A stretch of 64,000 nt of DNA. It comes from Parvibaculum sp. Its GTDB lineage: Bacteria > Pseudomonadota > Alphaproteobacteria > Parvibaculales > Parvibaculaceae. This document shows, piece after piece, positions 9,182-19,759 of the stretch. Within the stretch, counting starts at the first letter, position 1. Each line of letters begins with the position of its first letter. The notes below the pieces were generated by a model. The model worked only from the letters and a program-made list of their open reading frames with translations. It had not been told where the DNA came from and did no database searches. Where the stretch lies: assembly GCA_002694985.1 (NCBI GenBank), contig NZNS01000003.1, positions 62,001 to 126,000 on the forward strand, given 5' to 3'. Both the position numbers and the translations under genes were made by a program.

Positions 9182-9535
9182 GCGCTTCACCGCGACCGCT
9201 GAGCATGGGGCACCCATCTGAAAGACGTCGAACCGCAGTTCAACACGATCTGGGCGATCAGCGACTTCACGAAGGAAAACGGCGCCACACAGGTCTGCCC
9301 CGGCAGCCTTGACTGGCCCGACGACTATGAGGCCAAGGACGAAGAGATCGGCTACTCGATGGGCGGTTATGCGCTCGGTTACTACACCCCGCCTCTCGCC
9401 CCTGGCGAAGGCCCGGAAAGTGTGCCACCCGAATATGCGCTGGGTCACACGGAAACGGCCATCTCCACGCTCGGCAGCGCCGATCTTCTCAAAAGCATCA
9501 GAGACGAGATAAAGGGCGAGAAGCAGACGGCATAA
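9182..9535 (+). pseudogene. Remnant of a phytanoyl-CoA dioxygenase family gene
   Basis: One frame reads ALHRDR, then a TGA stop at 9200-9202, then AWGTHLKDVEPQFNTIWAIS, DFTKENGATQVCPGSLDW and finally GYSMGGYALGYYTPPLAPGE, ending at a TAA (9533-9535). These are recognisable blocks of Fe(II)/2-oxoglutarate-dependent PhyH-family enzymes. HRD is the iron-binding HxD motif, and the TGA falls where the family has Trp (TGG). The N-terminal half is missing. The segment that should join PGS to the C-terminal block, including the distal iron-binding His, is deleted. It is therefore a decayed gene, fused at its left side to the end of the ferredoxin gene. Confidence 0.75.
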
Positions 9536-9558
9536 ACCGCCTGCCCTGTCCTGTCCTG

Positions 9559-11193
<1,635 letters not shown>

Positions 11194-11301
11194 CTAGATT
11201 ACACCAAGCAGAATGATTCGAAGCAGCAATTGCAGCTCCGGACAAAAATAGTCGAACCGGCAGAAAACGACCTGTCAGGCCGGTCCCGCCGGAAAGTCTC
11301 G

Positions 11302-11727
11302 TTATTGAGCGCGCGGGACGTTGGGTTCGGCAGGCTCGGGAGCGGTCGCAGGGCTCTCGTCGGCATTGCTGCCGGCGGGGGCTTCGGCCGGCGGTACATC
11401 CGGTGCCGGGAAGTCCGAGCCGATCGGGGCGGGAACAGCAACGTCGCCCGCATCTTCCGTCTGGGACGGGGGCACAACACCGTCGAACACGCTATCGACC
11501 GAACCGCCGCGCGCGGCGATGATGCCGAGCACAAGGCTGGTGGTCATGAAAAGCGCGGCAAGGACCGCCGTCGCCCGCGTCAGCGCGTTGCCCGCGCCGC
11601 GGCCGCTCATGAAGCCGTCGCCGCCGCCGCCAATGCCAAGCGCGCCGCCTTCGGAACGCTGGAGCAGGACGGTCGCGACAAGCGCCACCGCGAGCATCAG
11701 GTGAATGATCAGAATGATGGTCGCCAT
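11302..11727 (-). CDS. secG: Protein-export membrane protein SecG
   Basis: This 141-residue small SecYEG subunit has two membrane helices (about 3-21 and 52-72) flanking the Gly-rich loop QRSEGGALGIGGGGDGFMSG that is conserved in SecG. The C-terminal 70 residues are a Pro/Ala/Glu-rich, probably disordered tail, a common alphaproteobacterial extension. It is upstream of pyrG and probably shares its transcript. Confidence 0.93.
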   Translation of the reverse strand: MATIILIIHLMLAVALVATVLLQRSEGGALGIGGGGDGFMSGRGAGNALTRATAVLAALFMTTSLVLGIIAARGGSVDSVFDGVVPPSQTEDAGDVAVPAPIGSDFPAPDVPPAEAPAGSNADESPATAPEPAEPNVPRAQ

Positions 11728-11887
11728 GAGACCTCGGGCCGCCCGAATCCGGAATTTGAACGAAAATTAAGCCTCGGCTGCCTCAAAGGGCGGCCGGGCC
11801 AGTCGCGGCGCGTTGTAGCGCATGAAGCGTCCGGTTTCCAGCCCCTTGGCGCTTTCTTCGGCCCCCGGCCGCAACTTGCCTGGAGAA

Positions 11888-12109
11888 TTAGCTGGCTTGC
11901 GCCGCCGGCTGCTGTTCTTCGGGGGAAAGCTGGCCTTCCCGCACCATCCGCTCATGGCCGTCGGCGAGGTTCTTCACCCGGTACTGATAGCCCTGCCCTT
12001 CGGAGGGAAGCTGTTTCAGCACGGTGTAGCGGCCGCGCGCCGCCGGCGGATAGGAGCCGCCTGCCGTGAATTCGACGGTCTCGCCGACTTCGTATCTGTG
12101 TTTTTCCAT
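11888..12109 (-). CDS. Small conserved hypothetical protein
   Basis: A 73-residue soluble protein with a beta-rich, SH3-like look: YEVGETVEFTAGG, then YTVLKQLPSEGQGYQYRVK and HERMVREGQL, followed by a disordered Gln/Ala tail. No function is known to me. It is the last of three tiny genes separated by only three bases each (12502 to 11888), so it is almost certainly expressed from one transcript that starts upstream near cspA. Confidence 0.7.
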   Translation of the reverse strand: MEKHRYEVGETVEFTAGGSYPPAARGRYTVLKQLPSEGQGYQYRVKNLADGHERMVREGQLSPEEQQPAAQAS

Positions 12110-12112
12110 GGC

Positions 12113-12274
12113 TCAGTCCTCTGGGGTCTCGTCCGCCCCGGCGCCCTCTTCGGTCTGGGCTTCTTTTCGGATCGCGGCTTTGTCTTCGCGTTCCTTCAGC
12201 TTCTGCTGCGCTTTGGCAGCCTTCGCGCGATCACGTTCGGCGCGTTCGTGCCGGTAGTTCGGTTTGAAGGCCAT
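12113..12274 (-). CDS. Very small charged hypothetical protein
   Basis: A 53-residue protein starting MAFKPNYRHERAERDRAKAA. It is dominated by Arg, Lys, Glu and Ala, and is predicted to be helical in its first 40 residues and acidic at the end. The start and stop are separated from both neighbours by three bases, which supports a real gene in a compact operon. Short proteins with this MAFKPNY opening occur in other alphaproteobacteria from memory; no function is known. Confidence 0.65.
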   Translation of the reverse strand: MAFKPNYRHERAERDRAKAAKAQQKLKEREDKAAIRKEAQTEEGAGADETPED

Positions 12275-12277
12275 GTC

Positions 12278-12502
12278 TCACTTTCGTTTGACGCGTTCGA
12301 TGGTTTTTACGCGCCCGCGCGGACGGCCGGACTTCTCGGCGATGTCCCGGTCCTGCGCTTCGATCACGGCCTTTGCATTTGATGTGTCGGCAAGGCCATC
12401 CAGTGCCGATGTCGGCACCTTGCGGTTGGAACTCAGCGAACCATCCTCATAGACGATATTGAATGCGATGAACTCGCCGTCCATGGGCTTCTTGCGCGCC
12501 AT
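12278..12502 (-). CDS. Small conserved hypothetical protein
   Basis: A 74-residue soluble protein containing FIAFNIVYEDGSLSSNRKVP and a basic C-terminus rich in Lys and Arg, suggestive of nucleic-acid contact but unproven. It is the first gene of the three-gene micro-operon and begins 20 bases beyond the hairpin terminator of cspA, so it may be expressed by read-through or by its own promoter. GGGGAC precedes the ATG as a modest ribosome site. Confidence 0.7.
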   Translation of the reverse strand: MARKKPMDGEFIAFNIVYEDGSLSSNRKVPTSALDGLADTSNAKAVIEAQDRDIAEKSGRPRGRVKTIERVKRK

Positions 12503-12522
12503 ATTCGTCCCCGAAAATAGAA

Positions 12523-12544
12523 AAGGGGCGCCGAAGCGCCCCTT
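12523..12544 (-). terminator. Intrinsic terminator of the cold-shock gene
   Basis: On the minus strand the stem AAGGGGCGC/GCGCCCCTT closes a TTCG tetraloop and is followed by TTCTATTTT. It lies 11 bases after the cspA stop. Confidence 0.85.
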
Positions 12545-12555
12545 AAGCAGTTGGT

Positions 12556-12765
12556 TTAGGCCGAGCGAAGATTCGCTGCCGAAACCTTGCCGCTGCGCTG
12601 ATCGGTCTCGAGGTCGTAGGCAATCGCCTGACCTTCGTCGAGACCGCGCATGCCAGCGCGTTCAACTGCGGAGATGTGGACGAAAACGTCCTTGCCGCCG
12701 CTTTCCGGCTGAATGAAGCCGAAGCCCTTCTGGGAGTTGAACCACTTAACTGTTCCGTTCGCCAT
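12556..12765 (-). CDS. Cold-shock domain protein (CspA family)
   Basis: This 69-residue single OB-fold RNA/DNA chaperone carries both RNA-binding motifs: KGFGFIQ (RNP1) and VFVHISAVE (RNP2), after the canonical opening [11 protein letters not shown]. The start at 12765 gives the standard family length and is preceded by AAGGA at nine bases; an in-frame ATG three codons upstream is less likely. Like other csp genes it has a long upstream region (over 200 bases without a gene) that may form a regulatory 5' leader. A strong terminator follows. Confidence 0.93.
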   Translation of the reverse strand: MANGTVKWFNSQKGFGFIQPESGGKDVFVHISAVERAGMRGLDEGQAIAYDLETDQRSGKVSAANLRSA

Positions 12766-12988
12766 GTATGGCATTCCTTATAACGTTAGTATTACCTCCA
12801 GTGCTTAATGCAAACCGAAGGATCAAAATTTTAGGGATCGGGAGAGACAGGTCCGGCGCTCGATCGCGAGCGTGGAGAGCAGCCGAACCGGTAAAATTCG
12901 ATAGACTTCATATAGACGGTAAACTGCCATTTTACAAGGCGAATAGGCAACGATCCTCGGATTTGGCCGAGTTCGGTCCTTTTTCTTC
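12766..12988. other. Upstream region of the cold-shock gene
   Basis: Non-coding, with an AT-rich segment at 12775-12840 and another at 12890-12945. It probably contains the csp promoter and 5' leader. I see no convincing open reading frame on either strand. Confidence 0.45.
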
Positions 12989-13324
12989 TCAGCGTCCCCT
13001 GGAAACCGGGCCCCCACGGTCGGGAATAGCGCAGAAACAGCCGGGAAACGGGCCGGGAGAGAGAAAGCTCAGTCGCAAGGAACGCCAGCGCCGATATGCG
13101 GTGCATTCCGGCGCAGTGCGATCCACGCTGACAAGCGCAAGCGGGTCGAAGCGCCTGCGATCCGGCACAAGTCCATCCGCTCTGGGAAGGCTTCGCCAGT
13201 AGTCGAAAAACTCGTGGCTGTCGCGAGTACGGAATGCTGCGACCGTATTCCTGGTCTCGTCCGCTTCATTCGGCACCAGGCATACCCCTGTCGTAACCAG
13301 ACAGACCCCTTGCAAGCATGGCAA
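12989..13324 (-). pseudogene. Truncated PAS-domain-like (PAS_5 type) gene fragment
   Basis: A minus-strand frame encodes RDSHEFFDYWRSLPRADGLV followed by PDRRRFDPLAL. This strongly resembles the N-terminal part of the alphaproteobacterial PAS_5 family, whose members share a conserved DYW-R..P-R..FDP pattern. After DPLAL the family consensus is lost in all three frames, and the remaining 50 residues look non-native. It starts only five bases from the tpiA stop on the same strand. A decayed or truncated gene is the simplest reading; a short real protein cannot be excluded. Confidence 0.4.
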
Positions 13325-13329
13325 AGGCG

Positions 13330-14088
13330 TCAGGCATAGGCAGAGATGATACCCCAGAAGTCGTCCGCCTTCAGGCTCGCGCCGCCGACCAGCGCGCCGT
13401 TCACATTCGGCACCGCCATCAGCTCGCTGGCGTTGGAGGGCTTGACCGAGCCGCCATAGAGAATGCGCATCTTCGTGCCTTCCGCACCGAAGCGTTTTTC
13501 GAGCGCCTTGCGGATCGCAGCATGGACCTTCGCTACATCGTCCGATGTCGGTGTGCGTCCGGTGCCGATCGCCCAGACGGGTTCATAGGCGACGACGGTC
13601 GTCTTTGCAGTTGCGCCATCGGGCAGCGAGCCCTTGAGCTGTGTACGGATCACTTTCAGTGTCTGGCCTGCGTCGCGTTCGTCTTCTGTCTCGCCAACAC
13701 AGATGATGGCGACGAGGCCCGCGCGGTACGCGGCTTCCGCCTTGGCGCGCACGATCTTGTCCGTCTCGCCGTGATCGGCGCGGCGTTCGGAGTGACCCAC
13801 AATCACATAAGCCGCGCCCGCATCTTTCAGCATCTCCGCCGAGATGTCGCCCGTATGCGCGCCGCTCTGCTTGGCGTGGCAGTCCTGGCCGCCAATCGCA
13901 ATCTTCCTGCCCTTGGCCACTTCTTTCAGCGTGGTGACGAGGGTTGCCGGCGGGCAGATCAGCACGTCGCAGGCAGGCTTCGTCTTTCCGGCCAGTTTCC
14001 GCGCCAGCGCGGTCACTTCCTTCTTCGAGGCCCTCACCCCGTTCATCTTCCAGTTGCCCGCTACCAGCGCCTTTACGCGTGCCGCCAT
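13330..14088 (-). CDS. tpiA: Triosephosphate isomerase
   Basis: This 252-residue TIM-barrel glycolytic enzyme interconverts glyceraldehyde-3-phosphate and dihydroxyacetone phosphate. Catalytic motifs are all present: GNWKMNG (Lys near 13), VGHSERR (His near 97), [11 protein letters not shown] (Glu near 168) and [10 protein letters not shown] (phosphate loop). The start at 14088 ([11 protein letters not shown]) matches the family length; the in-frame upstream extension has no homology. It is divergent from ppiD. Confidence 0.95.
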   Translation of the reverse strand: MAARVKALVAGNWKMNGVRASKKEVTALARKLAGKTKPACDVLICPPATLVTTLKEVAKGRKIAIGGQDCHAKQSGAHTGDISAEMLKDAGAAYVIVGHSERRADHGETDKIVRAKAEAAYRAGLVAIICVGETEDERDAGQTLKVIRTQLKGSLPDGATAKTTVVAYEPVWAIGTGRTPTSDDVAKVHAAIRKALEKRFGAEGTKMRILYGGSVKPSNASELMAVPNVNGALVGGASLKADDFWGIISAYA

Positions 14089-14434
14089 CTTCTTCTCGCT
14101 CCGCTCATGATCTGCTTTAACTGGTCCGTTTAGCAGAACCCCCCGCCTCCGCCAACAAGGGCGCACCGATGGGTCAGGATCGACGCCTATGTCCGGCTGG
14201 GCGTCCCGCCCGTCTTTCAAGTCACCCCCCTGAGGGCGGGCAAGTCATTCCCTGAGGGCGGGCGTTCCGGTTCCGGGCCCCGAGACTGGCTTTTTCCAAG
14301 GAAAATCAAGCCGAAAGCCACTGCGATCCGCTTGCGGGGGCAAGGGCGCGCACCTATCATGCCGCCCTCTCGCGGGAGGGGGGCGAGCGGCATGCCGGGC
14401 GCCCTGCAACGCAATCCATGAAGAAAGACGTCCC
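14089..14434. other. Divergent promoter region between tpiA and ppiD
   Basis: 346 bases without a gene. The region is GC-rich with a 14-base direct repeat, CCCTGAGGGCGGGC, at 14228-14241 and 14250-14263, and a small CCCTC/GAGGG hairpin near 14365. It presumably contains promoters for both flanking genes, but no clear -35/-10 pair stands out. Confidence 0.4.
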
Positions 14435-16333
14435 ATGCTCGATTCACTGCGCAGCGCTGCCTCAGGTATTCTCGGGAAGGTCATCATCGGCGTGCTGGTG
14501 ATCGCCTTCGCGGTCTGGGGGATCGCCGACATCTTCACGGGCTTTGCGGGCGACACCGTCGCCACGGTCGGAGACGAGGAAATCGACACGACCACCTATG
14601 ACCGTGAATTTCGCATCGAGATGGATCGCGCCGGCCAGCGCATCGGTACGCAGCTCACGCCGGAACAGGCCCGCGCCTTCGGCCTCGACCGCTCGGCGCT
14701 GTCCCGCCTCATCAGCATCGCTGCGCTTGATGGTGCTGCGAAGGATATGGGGCTGGCCGTCGGGGACGACGCTGTCGGGCTCGACATCATGACCGACCAG
14801 AGCCTTCAGGGCGCCTTCGGCCGCTTCGACCGCGAGCTTTTCCGCCAGACGCTTCGCGCCAACGGCATCAGCGAGGAGCGGTTCATCGAGCAGCGTCGCA
14901 AGGGCATGGTGCGTGAGCAGCTTATCGATGCCATTTCCGCAGGCGTCGCGGCGCCGGAGTCGATTGTCGATGTTGTCGCGCGCTATCAGGAAGAGACACG
15001 CACCGCCGGTTACATCATCCTGCCGCCCTCGCTTGCGGGCGAGATCGAAGACCCGGACGAAGAGACGCTTCAGGCCTTTCATGAAGCCGGCGCCTCCGCC
15101 TTTACCCTGCCGGAGACCCGCGACATCAGCTTCATGGTGCTGGAGCCCGAAGACATCACGCAGACCATGACCATTTCAGACGAAGATCTGCGCGCAGCCT
15201 ATGAACAGCGACGCGGCGAGTACGATGTGCCCGAGCGCCGCGAGATCAAGCAGGTCACATTCGCTTCCGAGGAGGCCGCGAACGAAGCGCTCGAAAAGCT
15301 GCGCGGCGGCACCCCCACGGAAGAGATCGTCGCGGAACTCGACCTCACAATGAAAGACGTGGAACTCGGCATGATTTCCCGCGCGGAGCTGCTTTCGCCC
15401 GCCCTCGCCGAGGCCGCCTTCTCCGCCGAAAGCGGCGCCTGGAGCGAGCCTGTCAGTGGTCCGCTCGGCTGGTCCATTTTCCATGTCGGCGATATCTCGC
15501 CCGCCAAGCCCAGCACCTATGAAAGTGTGAAGGACGATCTGCGCCGCACGATCGAGCTCGAACTGGCGCAAGAGCAGATCTACGACATCCAGAACAACAT
15601 CGAGGATGCCCGCGCGGGCGGCGAGTCGCTGGCCGATATTGCAGCGCGCTACGGCCTGACCCTGCGCGAGATCGACGGCGTCACCGCAGATGGCAAGACA
15701 CGCAAGGGCGATCCGGTCGAATTGCCGGAAGAGCTGCCAGGCCTGCTCGAAACCGCCTATAGCAATGGCGTCGGCGAACAGATCCCGCCGCTTGCGACCG
15801 CTGGCCAGGGTTATTACTGGCTCCAGGTCGATGCGATCACGCCCGCCGAGGTGCAACCGCTCGACGAGGTGCGCGAGCGCGTCCTCTCGCTCTGGAAGGA
15901 GAGGAAGCGCGCCGCCGAGCTTCAGGCGCTGGCCAGCGAGCTCGTGGAGCGGGGTAATGCGGGTGAAAGCTTCGAGAAGATCGCGGACGAATATGACCGC
16001 AGCGTTCTCACCATGCCCGGCATAGGCCGCAATGCGCAAAACGACACCTTCTCGCGTACCGCCGTCGCCAGCCTCTTTGCGACGCCGGAAGGCGGCTTCA
16101 CCTCCGGTCCGGTCGGGGTCGGCGAAAGCCTGCTTCTGATGCAGGTAAAGGAAATTCGCGTGCCCGACCTCAAGAAGGATTCGGAGAAATATGCGGAGAT
16201 TGAAAAGAATGTCCGCGATTCGATCGAGGCCGACATGCTTCAGGTTGTCGTGACGGGCTATCAAAAGGAGCTCGGCGTCGAAGTGAATGCTGGTCTTGTT
16301 GCCCAGATCACCGGAGCGAGCACCACGCAATGA
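14435..16333 (+). CDS. ppiD: Peptidyl-prolyl isomerase D (periplasmic folding factor)
   Basis: This 632-residue membrane-anchored chaperone has one N-terminal transmembrane helix (about 12-33), a SurA-like N-terminal chaperone region, a parvulin-type domain in the middle (about 240-350) and a long C-terminal helical part. PpiD assists folding of exported proteins at the Sec exit. The parvulin catalytic residues are only partly conserved, as is usual in PpiD. Its stop codon overlaps the trpE start (ATGA), so ppiD and trpE are translationally coupled, a familiar alphaproteobacterial linkage. Confidence 0.92.
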   Translation: MLDSLRSAASGILGKVIIGVLVIAFAVWGIADIFTGFAGDTVATVGDEEIDTTTYDREFRIEMDRAGQRIGTQLTPEQARAFGLDRSALSRLISIAALDGAAKDMGLAVGDDAVGLDIMTDQSLQGAFGRFDRELFRQTLRANGISEERFIEQRRKGMVREQLIDAISAGVAAPESIVDVVARYQEETRTAGYIILPPSLAGEIEDPDEETLQAFHEAGASAFTLPETRDISFMVLEPEDITQTMTISDEDLRAAYEQRRGEYDVPERREIKQVTFASEEAANEALEKLRGGTPTEEIVAELDLTMKDVELGMISRAELLSPALAEAAFSAESGAWSEPVSGPLGWSIFHVGDISPAKPSTYESVKDDLRRTIELELAQEQIYDIQNNIEDARAGGESLADIAARYGLTLREIDGVTADGKTRKGDPVELPEELPGLLETAYSNGVGEQIPPLATAGQGYYWLQVDAITPAEVQPLDEVRERVLSLWKERKRAAELQALASELVERGNAGESFEKIADEYDRSVLTMPGIGRNAQNDTFSRTAVASLFATPEGGFTSGPVGVGESLLLMQVKEIRVPDLKKDSEKYAEIEKNVRDSIEADMLQVVVTGYQKELGVEVNAGLVAQITGASTTQ

Positions 16334-17841
16334 TCCTGCCGGAGTTCGATTCCTTCGAGGCCGCCTACAACGCCGACACGGCGCAGGTCGTCTATACGCG
16401 TCTCGTTGCCGACCTCGACACGCCTGTCTCTGCCATGCTCAAGATCGCGGAAGGCAAGCCGAACAGCTTTCTTCTCGAATCCGTCGAGGGCAGCGACAAC
16501 CGCAATCGTTATTCGATCATCGGCCTCAAGCCGGACGCCATCTGGCGCACGATGGGCGATGCGGCGGAGATCAATCGCAAGGCGCGTTTCGACGATGGCG
16601 CTTTCGAGCCCTGTGCCGGTGGTGCGCTGAAAAGCCTCCGTGCCTTCATCGAGGAAAGCCGCATCGAGCTGCCGGAAGAACTGCCGCCTATGGCAGCCGG
16701 TGTCTTCGGCTATATGAGCTATGACACGGTGCGCCTCATGGAGCACCTGCCGGACCAGAACCCGGATGCGCTCGGCCTGCCCGACGGCATCTTTCTCCGG
16801 CCTACCATCATTGCCGTCTTCGATTCCGTGAAGGACGAGGTAACGCTCGTCACGCCCGTGCGTCCCGAGCCCGGCGTCAGCGCCCGCGCGGCCTATGCGC
16901 GTGCCAGCGAACGCCTGTCGGATGTGATTGCGGATTTCGACCGCGCCCTGCCGCATGGGCACCGCGAAGCAAACATCGCCGCGCTTGAAGAGCCGCGCTC
17001 CAATACGCCGCGCGACACCTATTACGGCATGGTCGAACGCGCGAAGGAATATATTGCCGCGGGCGACATATTTCAGGTCGTCCTCTCGCAGCGTTTCGAG
17101 ACACCTTTCGAGTTGCCGCCCTTCTCGCTCTACCGCGCGCTCCGGCGGATCAACCCCTCGCCGTTCCTCTATTTTCTGAACTTCGACAATTTTTCCATTG
17201 TCGGATCGAGCCCGGAAATTCTCGTTCGTGTACGGAACAATCGTGTCACCATCCGCCCCATCGCCGGCACGCGTCATCGTGGACAAAACAAGGCGGAAGA
17301 CGAGGCGATTGCCGAGGAACTGCTCGCCGATCCCAAAGAACGCGCGGAGCATCTGATGCTGCTCGATCTCGGGCGCAACGATGTCGGCCGCGTCTCGAAG
17401 ATCGGGTCAGTCGAGGCAACCGAGCGTTTCGCGCTTCAGTTCACCTCGCATCTCATTCACATTGTCTCGAATGTCGAGGGCGAGCTCGATCCTTCCCATG
17501 ACGCAATATCCGCCCTTGTTGCGGGCTTTCCGGCGGGCACGGTTTCAGGCGCACCCAAGGTCCGCGCGATGGAGATCATCGACGAGCTCGAACTTGAAAA
17601 GCGCGGTCCCTATGCCGGTTGCGTCGGCTATTTCTCTGCGGCTGGCGAGATGGATACCTGCATCGTGTTGCGCACGGCCATCGTGAAAGACGGCAAGATG
17701 TATGTGCAGGCGGGCGGCGGCGTGGTCGCGGATTCAAGCCCGCAGGGCGAGCATCAGGAAAGCATCAACAAGGCCAAAGCGCTTTTTCGCGCCGCCGAAG
17801 AAGCTGTCCGATATGCCTCGCAGGCGGGCAAACGCCAATAG
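16330..17841 (+). CDS. trpE: Anthranilate synthase component I
   Basis: This 503-residue chorismate-utilising enzyme starts tryptophan synthesis by making anthranilate together with TrpG. Visible features are the N-terminal feedback-site region with LLESVEG (about residue 50) and the chorismate domain with FQVVLSQRFE, RPIAGTRHRG, FPAGTVSGAPKVRAMEI and YAGCVGYFS. It overlaps ppiD by four bases. A gap of about 280 bases separates it from trpG, so trpE and trpGDC may be separate units. No leader peptide rich in Trp was seen. Confidence 0.96.
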   Translation: MILPEFDSFEAAYNADTAQVVYTRLVADLDTPVSAMLKIAEGKPNSFLLESVEGSDNRNRYSIIGLKPDAIWRTMGDAAEINRKARFDDGAFEPCAGGALKSLRAFIEESRIELPEELPPMAAGVFGYMSYDTVRLMEHLPDQNPDALGLPDGIFLRPTIIAVFDSVKDEVTLVTPVRPEPGVSARAAYARASERLSDVIADFDRALPHGHREANIAALEEPRSNTPRDTYYGMVERAKEYIAAGDIFQVVLSQRFETPFELPPFSLYRALRRINPSPFLYFLNFDNFSIVGSSPEILVRVRNNRVTIRPIAGTRHRGQNKAEDEAIAEELLADPKERAEHLMLLDLGRNDVGRVSKIGSVEATERFALQFTSHLIHIVSNVEGELDPSHDAISALVAGFPAGTVSGAPKVRAMEIIDELELEKRGPYAGCVGYFSAAGEMDTCIVLRTAIVKDGKMYVQAGGGVVADSSPQGEHQESINKAKALFRAAEEAVRYASQAGKRQ

Positions 17842-17844
17842 GCG

Positions 17845-17935
17845 TCAGAAAGTGAACGAGAAGCCCGCACCGATGGAGGCTCCCGTCTCGCCCGCACCGT
17901 TCACGTTTGCAAGTGCAGGTTTCATCACCCCAATC
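17845..17935 (-). pseudogene. Possible remnant of an outer-membrane beta-barrel gene
   Basis: On the minus strand a frame reads VKPALANVNGAG then ETGASIGAGFSFTF and a stop (17845-17847), the alternating hydrophobic pattern with terminal Phe of an outer-membrane barrel's last strand. Nothing recognisable lies upstream in frame, and it is not preceded by a start. It may be a fossil of a lost gene between trpE and trpG. Chance resemblance is possible. Confidence 0.25.
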
Positions 17936-18122
17936 ATTATCCATAAGATGTTGACCTTGAACGATTTCCTGCCCCCGCCGCCTCTATTTTGTCTCCCGCT
18001 GCAATCCCGCTGAACCGGCAGGGAAAGAGCGTTCCGCCGAGCCTTGCCCCGGCATGGGCGGCACGCCTATATATGAAACCACACGGCGGCCTCACCGGCT
18101 GGCGTTCTTCAGGGTTCCGGTC

Positions 18123-18716
18123 ATGCTGCTGCTCATCGATAATTACGACAGCTTCACCTACAACCTCGTCCATTTTCTGGGCGAGCTGGGAGCGGAGGCG
18201 CACGTTCACCGGAACGACAAGATTTCGGTCAATGAGGCGCTGGCCGAGCGGCCCCGGGCTATCGTCCTTTCGCCGGGCCCCTGCGACCCGGACAAGGCGG
18301 GTATCTGCCTCGATCTCATAAAGGCCGCCGCCGCCCATCACATCCCCCTTCTCGGCGTCTGTCTTGGCCATCAGGCCATCGGGCAGTCATTCGGCGGCAA
18401 GGTAGTGCGGGCACCCTCGCTGATGCACGGCAAGATGAGCGCCATCCATCATGGCGGCAAGGGTCTCTTCCAGTATCTGCCGAGCCCGATCGAGGCGACG
18501 CGCTACCACTCGCTCATCGTCGAGCGCGAAAGCCTGCCGGACTGCCTCGAAATCACAGCCTGGACCAATGACGGCATCATCATGGGCGCGCAGCACAAGG
18601 AGTTGCCGATCCACGGGGTTCAGTTTCATCCGGAAAGCATCGCTTCCGAACATGGGCATGACATCCTGCGCAATTTCCTGCAGCTTGCGGGCATGAACAC
18701 GCGCGAACTGGCCTGA
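18123..18716 (+). CDS. trpG: Anthranilate synthase component II (glutamine amidotransferase)
   Basis: This 197-residue class I glutamine amidotransferase supplies ammonia to TrpE. Start motif [20 protein letters not shown], nucleophile Cys80 in [12 protein letters not shown], and the His-Glu pair in [13 protein letters not shown]. The start at 18123 fits the family exactly; an upstream in-frame ATG would add 23 unrelated residues. It is followed 17 bases later by trpD. Confidence 0.96.
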   Translation: MLLLIDNYDSFTYNLVHFLGELGAEAHVHRNDKISVNEALAERPRAIVLSPGPCDPDKAGICLDLIKAAAAHHIPLLGVCLGHQAIGQSFGGKVVRAPSLMHGKMSAIHHGGKGLFQYLPSPIEATRYHSLIVERESLPDCLEITAWTNDGIIMGAQHKELPIHGVQFHPESIASEHGHDILRNFLQLAGMNTRELA

Positions 18717-18733
18717 GGGGACGAACGGGGGCA

Positions 18734-19759
18734 ATGACCGACTTCAAGACCATCATCGCGCGGCTCGCCGAGGGCCAGCCGCTCGATGCCACCACCGCAC
18801 GCGCCGCCTTCGAGACCGTCATGTCCGGCGAGGCGACGCCTGCGCAGATTGCAGCCTTCCTGATGGGGCTTCGCGTGCGCGGTGAGACTGTCGAGGAAAT
18901 CACTGCCGGCGCCACCGTCATGCGCGAGCGCGCGCTCCGCGTCATCGCGCCTTCGGATGCCATCGATGTCGTGGGCACGGGCGGCGACGGCATCGGCACC
19001 TGGAACATCTCGACCGCCACTGCCATCGTCGTTGCGGCGGCAGGAATTCCGGTCGCAAAACACGGTAACCGCAAGGCCTCCTCGCTATCGGGCACGGCAG
19101 ATGCCTTGCAGGAACTCGGAGTCAATTTCGACATCGATCCCGCCACTATCGCAAAGTGCATCGAGAAGGCCGGTATCGGCTTCATGTTCGCACAAACACA
19201 TCACGCTGCCATGAAGCATGTTGCGCCGGTGCGTGGCGATCTCGGCATCAAGACCGTCTTCAACATGCTCGGTCCGCTTTCCAATCCCGCTCTCGTGAAG
19301 CGTCAGCTGCTCGGTGTCTTCGCCGATTCCTGGGTTGAGCCCTTCGCCGAGGTGCTGCGCAATCTGGGCTCGACAAGTGCGTGGGTCGTTCACGGTTCGG
19401 ATGGCATGGACGAGATCACGACCACCGGCCCGACCGCCGTCGCCGAATTGAAGGACGGCAAAATTCGCGTCTTCGAGGTGACGCCGGAAGATGCCGGTCT
19501 GCGCCGCGCTTCCATCGATGAATTGAAAGGTGGCGACCCTGCCGAGAACGCAGCGGCCATCCGCCGCCTCTTCGATGGCGAACCCGGCGCATACCGCGAT
19601 ATCGTGCTGCTCAACACCGCCGCCGCGCTGATCATCTCCGGCAAGGCATCGAGCCTGAAGGAAGGTGTCGATACAGCAGCCAGGATCGTCGATAGCGGGG
19701 CTGCAAGGGAAACGCTTGCGAAACTCGTTGCCGCCTCGAATGGAAAGTCCGATGGCTGA
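18734..19759 (+). CDS. trpD: Anthranilate phosphoribosyltransferase
   Basis: This 341-residue enzyme transfers phosphoribose from PRPP to anthranilate. The PRPP-binding motif [12 protein letters not shown] lies near residue 77, and [17 protein letters not shown] near 107 forms the anthranilate site. [19 protein letters not shown] follows. The 3' end overlaps trpC by eight bases, which shows tight coupling in a trpGDC operon. Confidence 0.96.
   Translation: MTDFKTIIARLAEGQPLDATTARAAFETVMSGEATPAQIAAFLMGLRVRGETVEEITAGATVMRERALRVIAPSDAIDVVGTGGDGIGTWNISTATAIVVAAAGIPVAKHGNRKASSLSGTADALQELGVNFDIDPATIAKCIEKAGIGFMFAQTHHAAMKHVAPVRGDLGIKTVFNMLGPLSNPALVKRQLLGVFADSWVEPFAEVLRNLGSTSAWVVHGSDGMDEITTTGPTAVAELKDGKIRVFEVTPEDAGLRRASIDELKGGDPAENAAAIRRLFDGEPGAYRDIVLLNTAAALIISGKASSLKEGVDTAARIVDSGAARETLAKLVAASNGKSDG

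Noticed and set aside
8762..9202. A 146-codon frame overlapping the ferredoxin gene
   Set aside because: It is the +1 frame of the ferredoxin gene; only its last few codons (ALHRDR) are meaningful, as part of the dioxygenase remnant.
11767..11955. A 62-codon minus-strand frame ending PPFEAAEA, between secG and the 73-residue gene
   Set aside because: The last part looks somewhat protein-like, but the frame overlaps the well-placed 73-residue gene by 68 bases and lacks a ribosome site.
14228..14263. Two copies of CCCTGAGGGCGGGC 22 bases apart
   Set aside because: Short GC-rich direct repeat in a promoter gap; only two copies, no array, so no CRISPR or iteron claim is justified.
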